From contig NC_080670.1 of assembly GCF_030247195.1 (NCBI RefSeq), positions 93,384,161 to 93,448,160 of the forward strand: 64,000 nt of DNA, written 5' to 3'. Below, in pieces: positions 10,095-21,029 of this stretch (its first letter is position 1; every line of letters starts with the position of its first letter). The DNA comes from Topomyia yanbarensis. Its lineage: Eukaryota; Arthropoda; Insecta; Diptera; Culicidae. The translations under genes and the position numbers were made by a program. The notes under the pieces were generated by a model. It was not told where the DNA came from and did not search any database. It saw only the letters and a program-made list of their open reading frames with translations.

Positions 10095-11296
10095 CACTGA
10101 AAGAAATCCAAACGTTAATTCTATTTGCTTCAAACCGCTTAAAATTCATATGAAGAAGAAATGCTATTGTTATCACGCGCACACATACCTTCTATGTGTC
10201 AACTGTATAAACTATGTATTGTGTCTGCAGACAAAAATCAGAAGCGACTTGTCGCTCGTCAGCATACGTTACCCCAGCGAAGTTCATAGTTTCTTGATGT
10301 AGTCTAGACTTTGTTAAATGTTTTGATTATAAACAAATAATTCAAAACCAATCTTTTTGTGATTCTTAAAGAAAAAAATTCAAATTAGAGCCATACAATC
10401 GCATTTAAAAGTTCTATATTATTGTGTCTGCAGACAAAAATCAGAAGCGACTTGTCGCTCGTCAGCATACGTTACCCCAGCGAAGTTCATAGTTTCTTGA
10501 TGTAGTCTAGACTTTGTTAAATGTTTTGATTATAAACAAATAATTCAAAACCAATCTTTTTGTGATTCTTAAAGAAAAAAATTCAAATTAGAGCCATACA
10601 ATCGCATTTAAAAGTTCTATATTATGATATTCATTTATCATGATCTCACATGATTAAAATAAATAAGAAAGTGATTGATTTTTAGTAGCATGTCGACTAT
10701 AACCATGACAACACAAAATATAAGATTAACTATAGTTTTATTGACGAAAATTTCTTTGTTTATTTTATTCATGAAATGACAATTCCACTGACGTCGCTAG
10801 AAATCTTCGCGTCGCTGGACTGTTCAGCGCATTGCAGAATAGTGCTGCAGCGACAATATGATATTCATTTATCATGATCTCACATGATTAAAATAAATAA
10901 GAAAGTGATTGATTTTTAGTAGCATGTCGACTATAACCATGACAACACAAAATATAAGATTAACTATAGTTTTATTGACGAAAATTTCTTTGTTTATTTT
11001 ATTCATGAAATGACAATTCCACTGACGTCGCTAGAAATCTTCGCGTCGCTGGACTGTTCAGCGCATTGCAGAATAGTGCTGCAGCGACAATATGCACACA
11101 CATAAGTTATATGTGCATATTATTATAGAATGGGGTTTTATGTGCCTAATAGTTATGAAATGTGAATGTAAGATTAATATTTCTTGTGAATACACACATT
11201 AGGTTTATGTGCCAGCAAATAGTGTCTATATGCCTCCGTTAATTGCAAAAATCTATGTGTAAAATCAATAGGCATAACGTTTATTTTTTTTGAGTG
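10095..11296. mobile_element. TIR element family T1, copy 2, with a nested insertion
   Basis: This copy has the same ends as copy 1 and a TA duplication at 10093-10094 and 11297-11298. The copy is split at 10218-11091 by another element. Without it the copy is 328 bp, very like the 329-bp copy 1. Confidence 0.92.
10218..11091. mobile_element. Nested TIR element with duplicated halves (A-A-B-B)
   Basis: The left end is TTGTGTCTGCAG and the right end, inverted, is TTGTCGCTGCAG. Comparison with copy 1 of family T1 gives a TA target duplication. The interior is block A (203 bp) at 10218-10420 and again at 10421-10623, then block B (234 bp) at 10624-10857 and again at 10858-11091. Each pair reads as identical. 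A single A+B element would be 437 bp. Confidence 0.85.
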
Positions 11297-11298
11297 TA

Positions 11299-12059
11299 CG
11301 TATGAAAAATGCAAACGACAATCGTTCTGACTACTCATCAATGTTTCCACAATCAAATCTGTACTGGGAGTTGAAAATTCTTCGTATTCTGTACCAACAC
11401 AATGACAAACAGAATCATTTTATATAATTCTTTTTCATTCGAGATAGTGATATATTGAGTTGGTGCAGATGCTGATATTTGGCTGCGAAAAATCAAAAAT
11501 TCCGACTCGGAATCAGTTGTTTCATTTACGATAAAATTTCGCCAGAAACCAGTCCAAATTCCGGAGTGTTTGACTGGGTAATGTCAAAATCCAGTTCAAA
11601 TTCTCGTTGTCATTTTGTTTTCAGTCTAAGCTGAACTGCGGCCAGGGCCACATTGGAAACTGTGTTTCATTAGGCAATCTAGGAGAAGTTTGTTTGACAA
11701 CTCAGTGGTGGGTTTTGTTAATAAGTTTGTTTTGCTTTACTCCTGCGAACAGAAAAAACCGTCCGATAAACATCTTTCATTAGTACCAATTCGTTTGATG
11801 TTGGATCGAAACAACGGTTTTGTCGGACGTTGTGTCTAGCAGTGCGAAGTAACGTCAGAAGAAACAATCAAGAAATAATCCAACACGTCTCATGGATTGC
11901 CTAATTGTTATATAAATCTGTGACATTAAAGAAAAATTTGTGAATGTAACCCTGGCTGTGGCTTGTACTGACATTTGGATGCGAGATGTGACAAACCTGG
12001 ATTCAGCAAATCAAATGAAGCCTATGGGTGCTTACAGAGTGCCGGTTAGAAGCAAAGCT
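11299..12059. other. No recognised gene
   Basis: I see no gene or clear element edge. A short direct repeat links GACATTTGGATGCGAGA (near 11970) with GACATTAGAATGCGAGA (near 12072). Confidence 0.4.
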
Positions 12060-12222
12060 GGGGCTAGAGCTGACATTAGAATGCGAGAAACCTGCTTGCT
12101 GCAAACCAAAGGGATGATATCAGAGTGAAAGCCGAGCGGATCTGCTTTTACTCTTACATTTACATTTGATATGCTGTAAGAAGGTTTCTCGCATCTCGCA
12201 TCCTACTGTCAGTATCAGCCCC
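12060..12222. repeat. Inverted repeat pair (hairpin-forming)
   Basis: GGGGCTAGAGCTGACATTAG with GCGAGAAACCT (12060-12093) is mirrored by AGGTTTCTCGCAT with CTGTCAGTATCAGCCCC (12182-12222). The loop holds TGAAAGCCGAGCGGATCTGC (12126-12145), whose exact inverse recurs at 13172-13191. The pattern suggests the ends of a further TIR element whose edges I could not fix. Confidence 0.55.
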
Positions 12223-12223
12223 T

Positions 12224-13110
12224 CCCAAGTAACCAATAAGCATTATAACGTAGCCTAATATCTGCTTTAGATCCACATATAAAGCTGTCATAAAAAGCCG
12301 TGAAGCCCTAAATACTTATATAATGCTGATATTATGCCAGAAAAGGCGAAATATAGTGCTGTTACTGTGCAGAGATTGACAGCTCGTTTCTGCAGTACTA
12401 ATGCTATTATATAGCAAAAGCGTACAAATGTCAAATTTGAAAGCCTTATATTGGTACTACTAATGCTATTAAAAAGCTTCAGTTGGTTGTCATTGTCCGC
12501 CATAGTTTTAAAACCATTTCTTATGTTTCCTTTCGGTATGATGAGCAAAAAGGAAAAATTTTAAAATCAAATATTCTGTTTAAAACCGTAATTGACTCTG
12601 TTCTAATGCATTGTACTGAATATCCTTAATGGGTTTTCGTTCTCACATGATATGAATGTTTACGAAAATTACCTTTAGTAAGTCTCGAACTGAGGTACCT
12701 TGCCTCGTCCTTCACGGTAAGTGCGCTGCGTTTGCTTCCTGGACTATATTGCATATGTTCGATTGAAATGAAATATGCCGAATATAATCTTCAAGAAGGG
12801 TTGCATAACAAATAAACCCACAGCATTACAATAGCATTATATCAGCTTTTTATTTGCACTATAATGGCATTAAATGCACTTGTAAAGCTTACATGCTTTA
12901 AAGATCCTTGAAGCATGTACGCGTTATATCAGCTTTATATACGTATATAGAGCAAGCTATAATGCTATATGTCGGCTGTGCAGTTATGCATTATTGATGC
13001 TAATATAGAGCTTTATTGCGTTGTTAATGCTGTAATGGAGTTTCAATGCAACATTAGTGCAAATGTATAGCCAATATAGTGCAATGGCTTAATGCTTATG
13101 GTTACTTGGG
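12224..13110. mobile_element. 887-bp non-autonomous TIR element of CCCAAGTAACC type
   Basis: The left end CCCAAGTAACCAATAAGCAT and the inverted right end CCCAAGTAACCATAAGCAT form a terminal inverted repeat. CT flanks both sides, a possible 2-bp duplication. The interior is densely built from GCATTA, TAATGC and TATAATGC words in both orientations. No coding frame is seen. Confidence 0.75.
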
Positions 13111-13323
13111 CTACACAGTTTCTCGCCGCCACTATGTAAGCGACATATCACAGTAAACGCAATCAATCCGCGCAGATCCGCTCGGCTTTCATAGACTTTT
13201 CTACGGTTCATGTTCGTACACGTCACATGACACAAATACTACATCACTATCTGGTGGAAAATAATAAACAAAACGACAAAAGTAAATGGGATTGTTTTCA
13301 ATCGGCCGACAAGAACTCAATTA

Positions 13324-13468
13324 GGTTTGTTTTAATACACGCTTCTTGCTCCTAGTTGCTCCGTAACAAACAGGAACAAAAAAACTTGCTAATTTTTGAT
13401 TCGGTTTGCTACTAGAAGTAGAAAAGAAGAAGAAGTACTTCCAGTTTCTCCTGGTACTGTAACAAACC
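13324..13468. mobile_element. Short TIR element (family T2), copy 1
   Basis: It starts GGTTTGTT and ends GGTACTGTAACAAACC, flanked by TA on both sides. The 145-bp sequence includes the shared TACTTCCAGTTTCTCCTGGT near the right end. Other copies lie at 33650-33824 and 53497-53660. Confidence 0.8.
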
Positions 13469-14054
13469 TATTTTGACATCAATCCTTTGATGTGCTGCAA
13501 ACAAGTCAGTGCTAGCTAATGTCAGTGCTAGCTCCAGCTCAGTTTCTCGCCATCACGCTGTCAGCGGTCTAACCAACGACACGACCTGAAACTTCATGAA
13601 ATCTTTTGAAGAGAAAGTGTGCGAGTAATTTACCGCCAGTTACCAGTTCATTGAGTCGCCCCTCGATGCGACCAAAAAATATTTTTTCAGCAACACTTTT
13701 TGTTTATTTTATTTTCTGTTGCTGTATAGCAACCATTTTATGTTTACAACATAAACTGCTGAAAAGATTAATTTCATAGGGACACAAATCCTATGAACGT
13801 GCTACCCCCCAATGTGATGACCTGGTTCAGCATTAGAATTTTGTGCGCGTCCTGTTATGAGTGCAGCTGGGTTTCTGGTTGGTGAAACCGCATTTTCGTT
13901 CGAAAGTAAATCTTTTTGGTGTTTAAAAGCTTGACAAAGTTGTGAAATCGTGAGTGCATTCCAACACTCCCCCCCATATCCGGTTCGTTAATACGAGATG
14001 GCAAAGGATTACCTGGAATATTCCTCCATCAGCTCGGAGGTTCGAAGTGCAATG

Positions 14055-14112
14055 GTATGTACCGGCGCTGCATGGTTGCCCGTGTAATACATGATTTTAC
14101 TTGAATTTTTAG
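14055..14112 (+). other. SSRP1 intron 1
   Basis: 58 bp, GTATGT to TTTTTAG, phase 0, placed by matching the protein family on both sides. Confidence 0.85.
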
Positions 14113-14276
14113 TGCCCCGGAAAGCTGAAGATGACCGACTCGGCCATCGTGTTCAAAAATGATAAAACCGGCAAGGTGGAACAAATTAACTCCGCCGATA
14201 TCGATTTGCTAAACTATCAACGATGCGTGGGAAGCTTTGGCTTACGAGTGTTCATGAAGAATGGCTCGTTGCATAG

Positions 14277-14333
14277 GTAATTTTGATTGTGCGAGATTTA
14301 CTCAGTTTCTAAATGATTTGCGTCACTTTTCAG
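14277..14333 (+). other. SSRP1 intron 2
   Basis: 57 bp, GTAATT to TTTTCAG, phase 2; it joins the CAT AG end of exon 2 to ATTC, giving HRFLGFTGD. Confidence 0.85.
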
Positions 14334-15114
14334 ATTCTTGGGATTTACTGGGGACGAACAGAAGATTGCTGATTTCGCCAAGAAAAACTATAAGTTGGAT
14401 ATGCTTGAGAAGGAACTATCGACGCGCGGTTGGAACTGGGGAACTGTGCACTTTAAAGGTAGCGTTCTTTCGTTCGATGTGGAAGGAAAGACAAGCTTTG
14501 AAATCCCGCTGTATCATGTTTCCCAGTGTAATTCCGGAAAGAACGAAGTTACAGTCGAATTTCATCGGAACGATGAAGCTCCGGCGAATTTGATGGAAAT
14601 GCGGTTCCACATTCCAACAGCGGAATCGGCTGAAATTGACCCTGTCGAAGCATTCCAGGAGCAGGTGATGAGACAGGCTTCCGTAATTTCTGCGTCAGGT
14701 GACGCAATTGCTATATTCCGAGAGATACATTGCCTGACACCGCGCGGGCGCTACGACATTAAAGTATTCCAGAGCTTTTTTCCAGCTGCACGGTAAGACG
14801 TATGATTTTAAGATTCCGACGTCGTCGGTGCTGCGGTTGTTCCTGCTGCCGCATAAGGACAACCGGCAAATGTTTTTCGTCATTTCGTTGGATCCGCCGA
14901 TAAAGCAGGGTCAAACTCGTTACCACTTTCTGGTGACGCTGTTCCAGATGGACGAGGAAACAAACATCGAATTACCCTTCACCGAGGAGGAATTGAAGGA
15001 AAAGTATGAGAATAAACTTACTAAAGAGCTCGCTGGACCGGTGTACGAAGTACTCGGAAAGATTATGAAAGTCATCATAAACCGAAAACTGACCGGACCG
15101 GGAACTTTTATCGG

Positions 15115-15198
15115 GTGAGCTTTGCTTTATTTCAATCCCAATCCCTAACGGCTTAAGTCGGGCTAATTTAATTTAAATATATTTTGCCTCGTTTTCAG
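15115..15198 (+). other. SSRP1 intron 3
   Basis: 84 bp, GTGAGC to TTTTCAG, phase 2; the joined reading is GTFIGHSGTPAIGCSFKAA. Confidence 0.87.
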
Positions 15199-16011
15199 TC
15201 ATTCGGGAACTCCTGCAATTGGATGTTCTTTCAAGGCAGCTGCAGGTTATCTCTACCCACTGGAACGAGGATTCATCTACGTCCACAAGCCACCGGTTCA
15301 CATTCGTTTCGAGGAAATCACATCGGTGAACTTTGCTCGCAGTGGTGGCTCCACTCGAAGTTTTGATTTTGAAATCGAGCTAAAAGCAGGCAACATCTAC
15401 ACGTTCAGCAGTATCGAGAAGGAAGAGTACGGGAAACTGTTCGATTTCATCTCGTCCAAGAAATTGCACGTGAAGAACACTGGAAAGGATGGCAAAAGCA
15501 ACTACAAGGAGGACTTTGCCGATTCGGATAATGAGGCTGAACCGGATGCCTATCTGGCGAGGGTAAAGGCCGAAGCAAAGAAGCGAGATGATGACGATGA
15601 TGATTCGGAAGAATCGACTGATGAGGACCTCAACCCGAACCAGGCAGAATCGGATGTGGCGGACGAGTTTGATTCAAATATGGAATCTACCTCCGATGAC
15701 GACTCGGATGATGCTGGTAGCGACCGGCTGCGGCCTTTATGATGTGGTTGAATGCAAGTCGGGAGAAGATAAAGAAGGACAATCCGGGAATCTCCGTCAC
15801 CGAAATTGCCAAAAAGGGTGGTGAGATGTGGAAGGATTTGAAGGACAAGCATAAATGGGAACAGAAAGCAGCCACGGCAAAGGAGGAGTATGCAGAAGCA
15901 TTGAAAGCCTACAAGGAAGCAGGAGGCGATGGTGGCGGCGGAGCAAGCGAAGATGATGGTGGAATAGCGACCAAGAAGCGCAAGAAGGAAGCAAGCAAGG
16001 ATTCTCTTTGA

Positions 16012-17232
16012 CCTAAATATTCTCACGTTTGCACAGTTTCGTCGGAGCAGTGTGGATTAACAGGAGCTACAAACTAATTAGTATCGGAGAACATATTTGT
16101 TTTATTATTACCTTTAAGGTTACAAAGAAAACAGACTAATTTGTACAAAACTTTGACATCTTCTGATCTGTGTTAGCCTTCGAAAGCATCGATATCTTGA
16201 CTTGGTTGAGTGTAGCATTCGTGTTCTTTACGGACAATTAACACGTTACGTAACGCAAATTGAGCCAAGATTGATTCCCTTCCCCTCATGTAACAAATTG
16301 TTACAAATTTACTCATACAACTCACATTAAACTTCTAACTTACTACTGTTACTAGGGTCATCCAGAAGCTTAAATTTGTTTGAGTTTATTTTTGCACTTC
16401 TTGCCACTGTCGTGAATACTTTTCGTCGACCGGGTCATTCCAGTCTGCCTTGTGTCTCTAAAGCCTTTGCCTCGTTGGCTGAGAGGATCGACCTTTTTTC
16501 GATCTGCATACCTTCAACGGCAATTTTGTCACACGTTTTTCTTAGGTAGTCTCCGACTACAGATGAGTTTCTCGTAGCTTTCGGATGCTCGGCGCGCTGG
16601 ATTAACTTTAAGCTGGAATTACTCTTTCCAGAAGGTGCTATTCGCTGACATCGATATTGGTAATTGGGATTTCCAGTCGGGTGTGATTAGACCGCGTACG
16701 TGGCTGCGCAATTTGTTGATTCCGATGATGGGAAAGTTGGCTCACACCTTTTTGGCACTCTTGCGACGGGTGGCCTTGAATTTTTGACGAACGGTGGTTA
16801 CAGTTTGGGCGCTTCGGTTAAAAAGAAACTGCCTTATTTAGATTAACCGGTATAATATACATGAAACACAATGGACATAGACCAACGAAGTGTTCTCCAA
16901 CGGGTGGCTGATTTTGACTTATCAAAACTGAACGGATCACTAGGGCCACATAACTGAAAACCGCCGGCAGCTTTAGTCGCGAAATTCTCAATGAATAATT
17001 TTATTTAAAAACGTTTCAAAATAAAATATCGGCAAGAAAAAGATTCTGTTGTTATTTTTACCTGCGTAACCAGGGATAACAACAGTAACCAAAGGAGACC
17101 AACGCGAACAGGTTAGTCAGTGGTGCTGGTTTCTAGCATTTTGTGATCAAATATCAAATTTGACAGTACCAGTTACCTGAGTCACTGAGGGGTAGTCATA
17201 TTTGTGATACACTTTCGGAATGCAAGTGTCTC
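16012..17232. other. SSRP1 3' flank and unassigned sequence
   Basis: The first 150 bases are probable 3' UTR. A coding-like minus-strand segment lies at 16435-16689 (separate entry). CCTGCGTAACCAGGGATAAC and GTTGTTATT words near 17041-17090 form a weak hairpin. Nothing else is recognised. Confidence 0.4.
16435..16689 (-). pseudogene. Unidentified coding-like minus-strand fragment
   Basis: The minus strand is open for 83 codons without an initial Met. It reads HPTGNPNYQYRCQRIAPSGK, and further on SSVVGDYLRKTCDKIAVEG and ILSANEAKALETQGR, to a TGA at 16435-16437. In the next frame the reading seems to continue WNDPVDEKYSRQW. Another frame upstream reads VRQKFKATRRKSAKKV near 16770. The composition is protein-like, so I take it as a decayed gene remnant, but I do not recognise the family. 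Confidence 0.35.
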
Positions 17233-17250
17233 GTCGTGTCGTTGGTCTAA

Positions 17251-19055
17251 CTCAACATTTACAACCTGTTTATTGGTATGCATCGCAGTGTTAAATTATT
17301 TTACATGTCAAGTTAAAAAAAATCTGTACCAAACTGTACTTTTTTACAAAAATATGGTATCCGTATCGTACAGAATCTGTACCAAAAATATTCGAAAAAT
17401 CTGTACCTTTCTAGATAAATCTGTACTTGTGGCATCGCTGCTACACACTTTTCAGATCAGCGTACCGAGAAGCAAATATTAATCAGTTACTCAGCAGCCA
17501 ATTTAAAGAATTTTTCTAAAATAAATTTAAAAATTAGTAAACTGTTAAAGAACTTTTTTTTATTTTTTTGTTCGCAAAATTACAAATATTTGTTTTACAA
17601 AATTGAATTATCACTACAAAATCTTCCATTGGATTCCCTAATATGTGCTAAGTGCTCTTGTGACCTTAAGTACTACCATTAGTTTTCACTGCATTGGATT
17701 GGAATTCAGAAAAAAAAAGTTTATTTCTTCAGCTTAATTATCACAAGTAATATTTATGACACCACCCATGCGGAAGATCACGTTCCACTACTTAGAAAGG
17801 GGGCTCTGCAATCATGTGCTGCTTAGTAAAGGTTCCTTACGAGTTACTCTTCAATATGCAAAATTGATAAAAAGCATTTGCGTCGGACCAGGTAATCAGA
17901 GAACATTCTGTTGAAACTGGATGATTTTTCGGACGCCCCGCAAAAATAACAGATAATGTCGTTTTAGAAAACGAGCGTTCATTAATTACATACAGCAATA
18001 AGCATAATATCAATCAGAAAAGTAAAATCTATGATACGAAATGCAATAATACATTCTCTGTTATTTACTGTACGCTTTAGCGAAGCTCGACCTTACCGCC
18101 AGCAACGATTTATACGAGCCAGTTTCAAAAGTTATACTAGTTGAAACGTCATACGGGTGCACTCTCAAATCAAACCAAGGAAAACCAGCGACAAATCCGA
18201 TTCGCTTTTGTGAGAACTTTCGTGATTTTTTTTTGTTCGAAGTGCTACTTCTCTTCTCTGCTCACCGTCTTCCATTTATTCAACTATATTTCGAAAATCA
18301 GCGATCTGTGGAAATGTGTTTAGTGAACTCCAATCATAATAAGGTCGACATCTTCGGCCAACTGTTTCAACTATTCGCCATACAACCACAAAATTAGCGT
18401 TGTAGTTCTTGTTATTGGATGATAAGCGTACAAATCGACCACATCCAGCACGCAGTGAAGAAAACATAGCGACGGTGACATCCTCTAGCATTGGAAACCA
18501 ACATTACTTGAGTAATTAGCCAGATACCACTTGAAATACTCGAATCAAAAATTGGACCAATTCAGATAAACTTTTTTCCAAGAGAATCAATTTCAATTCC
18601 TTCCAGTGATTTTTTTTTGTGAATGCATACTCTGCGACTCATGGCGACCAAAATTTGTTTTACTCAGAAGTAACCATAATTTGTTGGATAGCTCAATATA
18701 AGGTTTGGCCAAAGTGGTATCTTCGTTTGGTATTGGCACCACATCATTCTAATTTTTCTCGATTGAGATTCAACATCCCAGTTCAACCGCTGGAAAATTG
18801 GTCAGAATTCCGACTGTTTTTTCAGCATTCTGGCTCAAGTGACATAACTGGCATAACATTTGTCAGGGATGTCCTTAATTGCCTCTCAGTCCATTTGGTA
18901 ACCCTACTATACTGGAAAGATAATGAATTAAAAAATTAATAAATGTTGCTACCTCTACTATAATGTATTGTAGTGCAATGAGAACTGCCATCACGTACGA
19001 CGAAATTCATAGTGTACTAGTAACTTTTTGTGCCATATTGGCGTTGAAAAGATTG
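17251..19055. other. No recognised gene
   Basis: AT-rich. ATCTGTAC and TCTGTACCAAA words repeat at about 17320-17430. The remaining reading frames are short and look accidental. Confidence 0.45.
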
Positions 19056-19063
19056 AGAAATGC
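19056..19063. repeat. Target site duplication AGAAATGC, left
   Basis: These 8 bases directly precede the TIR at 19064 and are repeated exactly at 32781-32788, directly after the matching inverted TIR. Confidence 0.88.
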
Positions 19064-19303
19064 AGTAGATACAGAACACTAGATTAGGATTGTCGCTGGT
19101 GTTTCCATTGATTTCGCCTCGGAACATGTTTATTGTTTTGCTTCCGGTATATATCTGTCAAAGTATCGAAAGTCTCTCTAGTAAAAGTCTTTGGTACGCG
19201 CTTTTGGTACACGCAGAAAAATATGGCCTACTTTTAACCACAAACACAATTTAGTTGAACTTCAAATTGAGTTTGCCTATTTTTCATTTCAGTCTCGTTT
19301 ATT

Positions 19304-19845
19304 AATGTAGAATACATTTAAGCTTTCAATATAGGGGTCCCGTTTCAAAATATCGGCTGCGGCGTCGCGTCAGATTTTGAACGTTAATAACTTTTATCAT
19401 ACTTAACAGAATGATTTGATTTTTAGGCCAATTTGTTGAAAATATGTTCCTCTATGCTGTATTAAAATTTGAAGTATGTATAACATGCACTAATAACAAA
19501 AAATTGTGTTTTGAAAAATCTTTCGAAAACGACTCGAAAAAGTGAAAATTTTGCAGCCCATCTCGCACAGAGCCGTCATTATGGTAGACCAACCGAACAA
19601 TAAAATAATGAAAAGTTTATATATAGGTCCACTACATGTTTGTTCCTATGATTATTCGCATTGGGTTGCTTGACGAGAGCAGTTGGTGGGGGAAAGACGG
19701 CATATTCCTTTGGTTGGGCCATTAGAAGCCGAACGGAAAGGAAAGGCTCATGCACGGCACGAGAACGAGCGAGAAAGCGATAGTAGTGCATATAAGCGCG
19801 ATTATATAAATATCTGTCGGTCGGTTTTTCTCATCATTCGTATTC
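19304..19845 (+). promoter_or_regulatory. Histone upstream region, copy 1
   Basis: The block starts TTTCAATATAGGGG (near 19327) and is shared with 26900-27380, and more weakly with 31600-31700. It ends with GAACGAGCGAGAAAGCGATA (near 19763) and a TATA box TATATAA at 19803-19809, about 45 bp before the H3 pseudogene. This is probably a decayed histone promoter, possibly bidirectional. Confidence 0.55.
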
Positions 19846-20984
19846 GTTCAAGCACTAGCAAGCAGCCAGTCCACCGAAGGAAAGCAGTTGGCGATGACGA
19901 CGGTCGGAAAAAGTGCCCCAGCTACTGGTGACTCATCGCAGTAGATTCAGAACACTAGATAAGGATTGTCGCTGGTGTTCCCATTGTTTTCGCCTCGGAA
20001 CATGTTTGTTTTGCTTTCGGTATATATCTGTCAAGTTATCGAAAGTCTCTCTAGTAAAAGTCTTTGGTCCGCACTTTTGGTACACGCAGAAAAATATGGC
20101 CTGCTTGTAACCACAAACCGTTTAGTTGAACTACGAATTAGTAAAAGGCAGAGTTTGCCTTTCTTCAATTCAGTCTCGTTTATTTTTCTGTGATTTTTAT
20201 AAATTCATGATCGAAAACGCCCAATGCATAAAATATAGAGCAGAATAAACGAGAGGCAAACAGAAAAATTACATGATATCTGCTATGAAACAAATTTCTA
20301 TGTGGCATACTATTATAATTTCATTAGTTTTCACATGATATCTATGCGTGACAGGTAATTTTTATTTGCTACTACAAGTTGCAAAAAAAATATGTGTGGA
20401 ATCAATATATTCAATTTTCTCGGTGTACATTTTCGACTGTTATTGTTATGAGATGGAAGAGTTTGTATATACCGCACAAGGAAATGAAAATTCATTAAAA
20501 TTCAGTACAGATTTAGACAATTTGTACATTCTAATTAGTGAAAATACATCAACCGAGAATGGTCATTGCTTTGCTGGCGAAAAGAAACAAAAATGATTGA
20601 TCGCTATGAAACAACGATAGAGGATTATTTTTTTGCTTTTATTTATTTGACCCATTTGACAGGTATATCCCGGAATCAAAACAATGATGTTCCAACCACT
20701 GATGCCAGCGACAATCCTAATCTAGTGTTCTGTATCTACTCTCATCGCAACCCGATCAGGAACTGTCGCCCTGCAAGAATTTCGCCCCAACTAAAAGGCA
20801 ACAGAGTAGGCTATCGTTCCAGCGTCTGGGTCGTGAGATTGTGCAGGACTGCAAAGTCGAGCTACGCCTACAAAGCTCAGTCGTAATGATGCCCCGAGAA
20901 GCCAACGATGCCTACTTGGTCGGTTTGTTCGAGGATGCAAAATAGTGCTTTCTGGCTCACCGTGTCCGCGGGGAGTGCGTCTGA
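19846..20984 (+). pseudogene. Histone H3 pseudogene 1
   Basis: The coding remnant starts near 19850 (reading [14 protein letters not shown] around the H3 tail) and contains the GKSAPATG core. It is then cut by the 801-bp element at 19940-20740. It resumes through LSFQ-like and [15 protein letters not shown] frames to [12 protein letters not shown] deletion removes the NLCAIHAKRVTIMPKDI section, and the end reads LAHRVRGECV with a TGA at 20982-20984. Several single-base changes break the frame. H3 is a core nucleosome histone; this copy cannot encode one. A TATA box lies upstream and a histone 3' stem-loop 29 bases downstream, so it derives from a genomic replication-dependent histone unit and is not a polyadenylated retrocopy. 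Confidence 0.9.
19940..20740. mobile_element. Complete 801-bp hAT-like TIR element
   Basis: TIRs of about 36 bp (AGTAGATTCAGAACACTAGA and the inverse of TCTAGTGTTCTGTATCTACT) have few mismatches. The 8-bp target CTCATCGC is duplicated at 19932-19939 and 20741-20748. The empty site is present in H3 pseudogene 2 (GACTCATCGCAACCCG near 21790). No transposase frame is seen. It belongs to the same family as the split element at 19064-32780, in which it lies. Confidence 0.95.
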
Positions 20985-21012
20985 ATTATGCTCCCGCAAT
21001 AAAACAATAAAC

Positions 21013-21029
21013 GGTTCTTTACAGGACCA
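21013..21029 (+). terminator. Histone mRNA 3' stem-loop, H3 pseudogene 1
   Basis: GGTTCTTTACAGGACCA gives a six-pair stem (one G-U) and a TTAC loop. This is the position and form of the replication-dependent histone processing signal, slightly degraded from the TTTC loop. Confidence 0.85.

Larger units (their letters stand above)
13998..16011 (+). pseudogene. Ssrp1: SSRP1 (FACT complex subunit), disrupted copy
   Basis: SSRP1 pairs with SPT16 in FACT, the nuclear histone chaperone. Exons: 13998-14054, 14113-14276, 14334-15114 and 15199-16011. The introns are short GT-AG introns in phase. The protein begins MAKDYLEYSSISSEVR and continues CPGKLKMTDSAIVFKN. It then has the PH-like domains (TPRGRYDIKVF, GQTRYHFLV, GSTRSFDFE), an acidic stretch (DDDDDDSEESTDEDLNPN) and part of an HMG box (NPGISVTEIAKKGGEMW). 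Two breaks are visible. A run of six T at 14776-14781 shifts frame where five would keep it. Near 15722-15732 the basic linker and first HMG-box residues are missing and the frame changes. It ends KKRKKEASKDSL, short of the usual C-terminal tail. Introns rule out a retrocopy. It could be a decayed duplicate or a real gene with assembly errors. Confidence 0.93.
13566..17250. repeat. Inverted repeat pair flanking the SSRP1 region
   Basis: ACCAACGACACGAC at 13572-13585 has its exact inverse within 17233-17246. Weaker similarity continues inward (GA.ACTT, then GAAAGTGT at similar distances), suggesting diverged arms of about 60 bp. The 3.6 kb between holds the SSRP1 copy. Whether these are transposon ends is unproven, and no target duplication was found. 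Confidence 0.4.

Noticed and set aside
14798..14799. GGTAAG near 14791-14800 as a splice donor of an SSRP1 intron
   Set aside because: The protein family continues through the site in the shifted frame (HGKTYDFKIP), so no intron is present there.
14828..15118. Separate 96-codon gene after the first SSRP1 frame
   Set aside because: It is the continuation of SSRP1 after the T-run frameshift, matching the family without a gap.
15550..16026. Minus-strand 158-codon frame opposite the SSRP1 end
   Set aside because: Serine-rich shadow of the acidic and HMG-box coding sequence.
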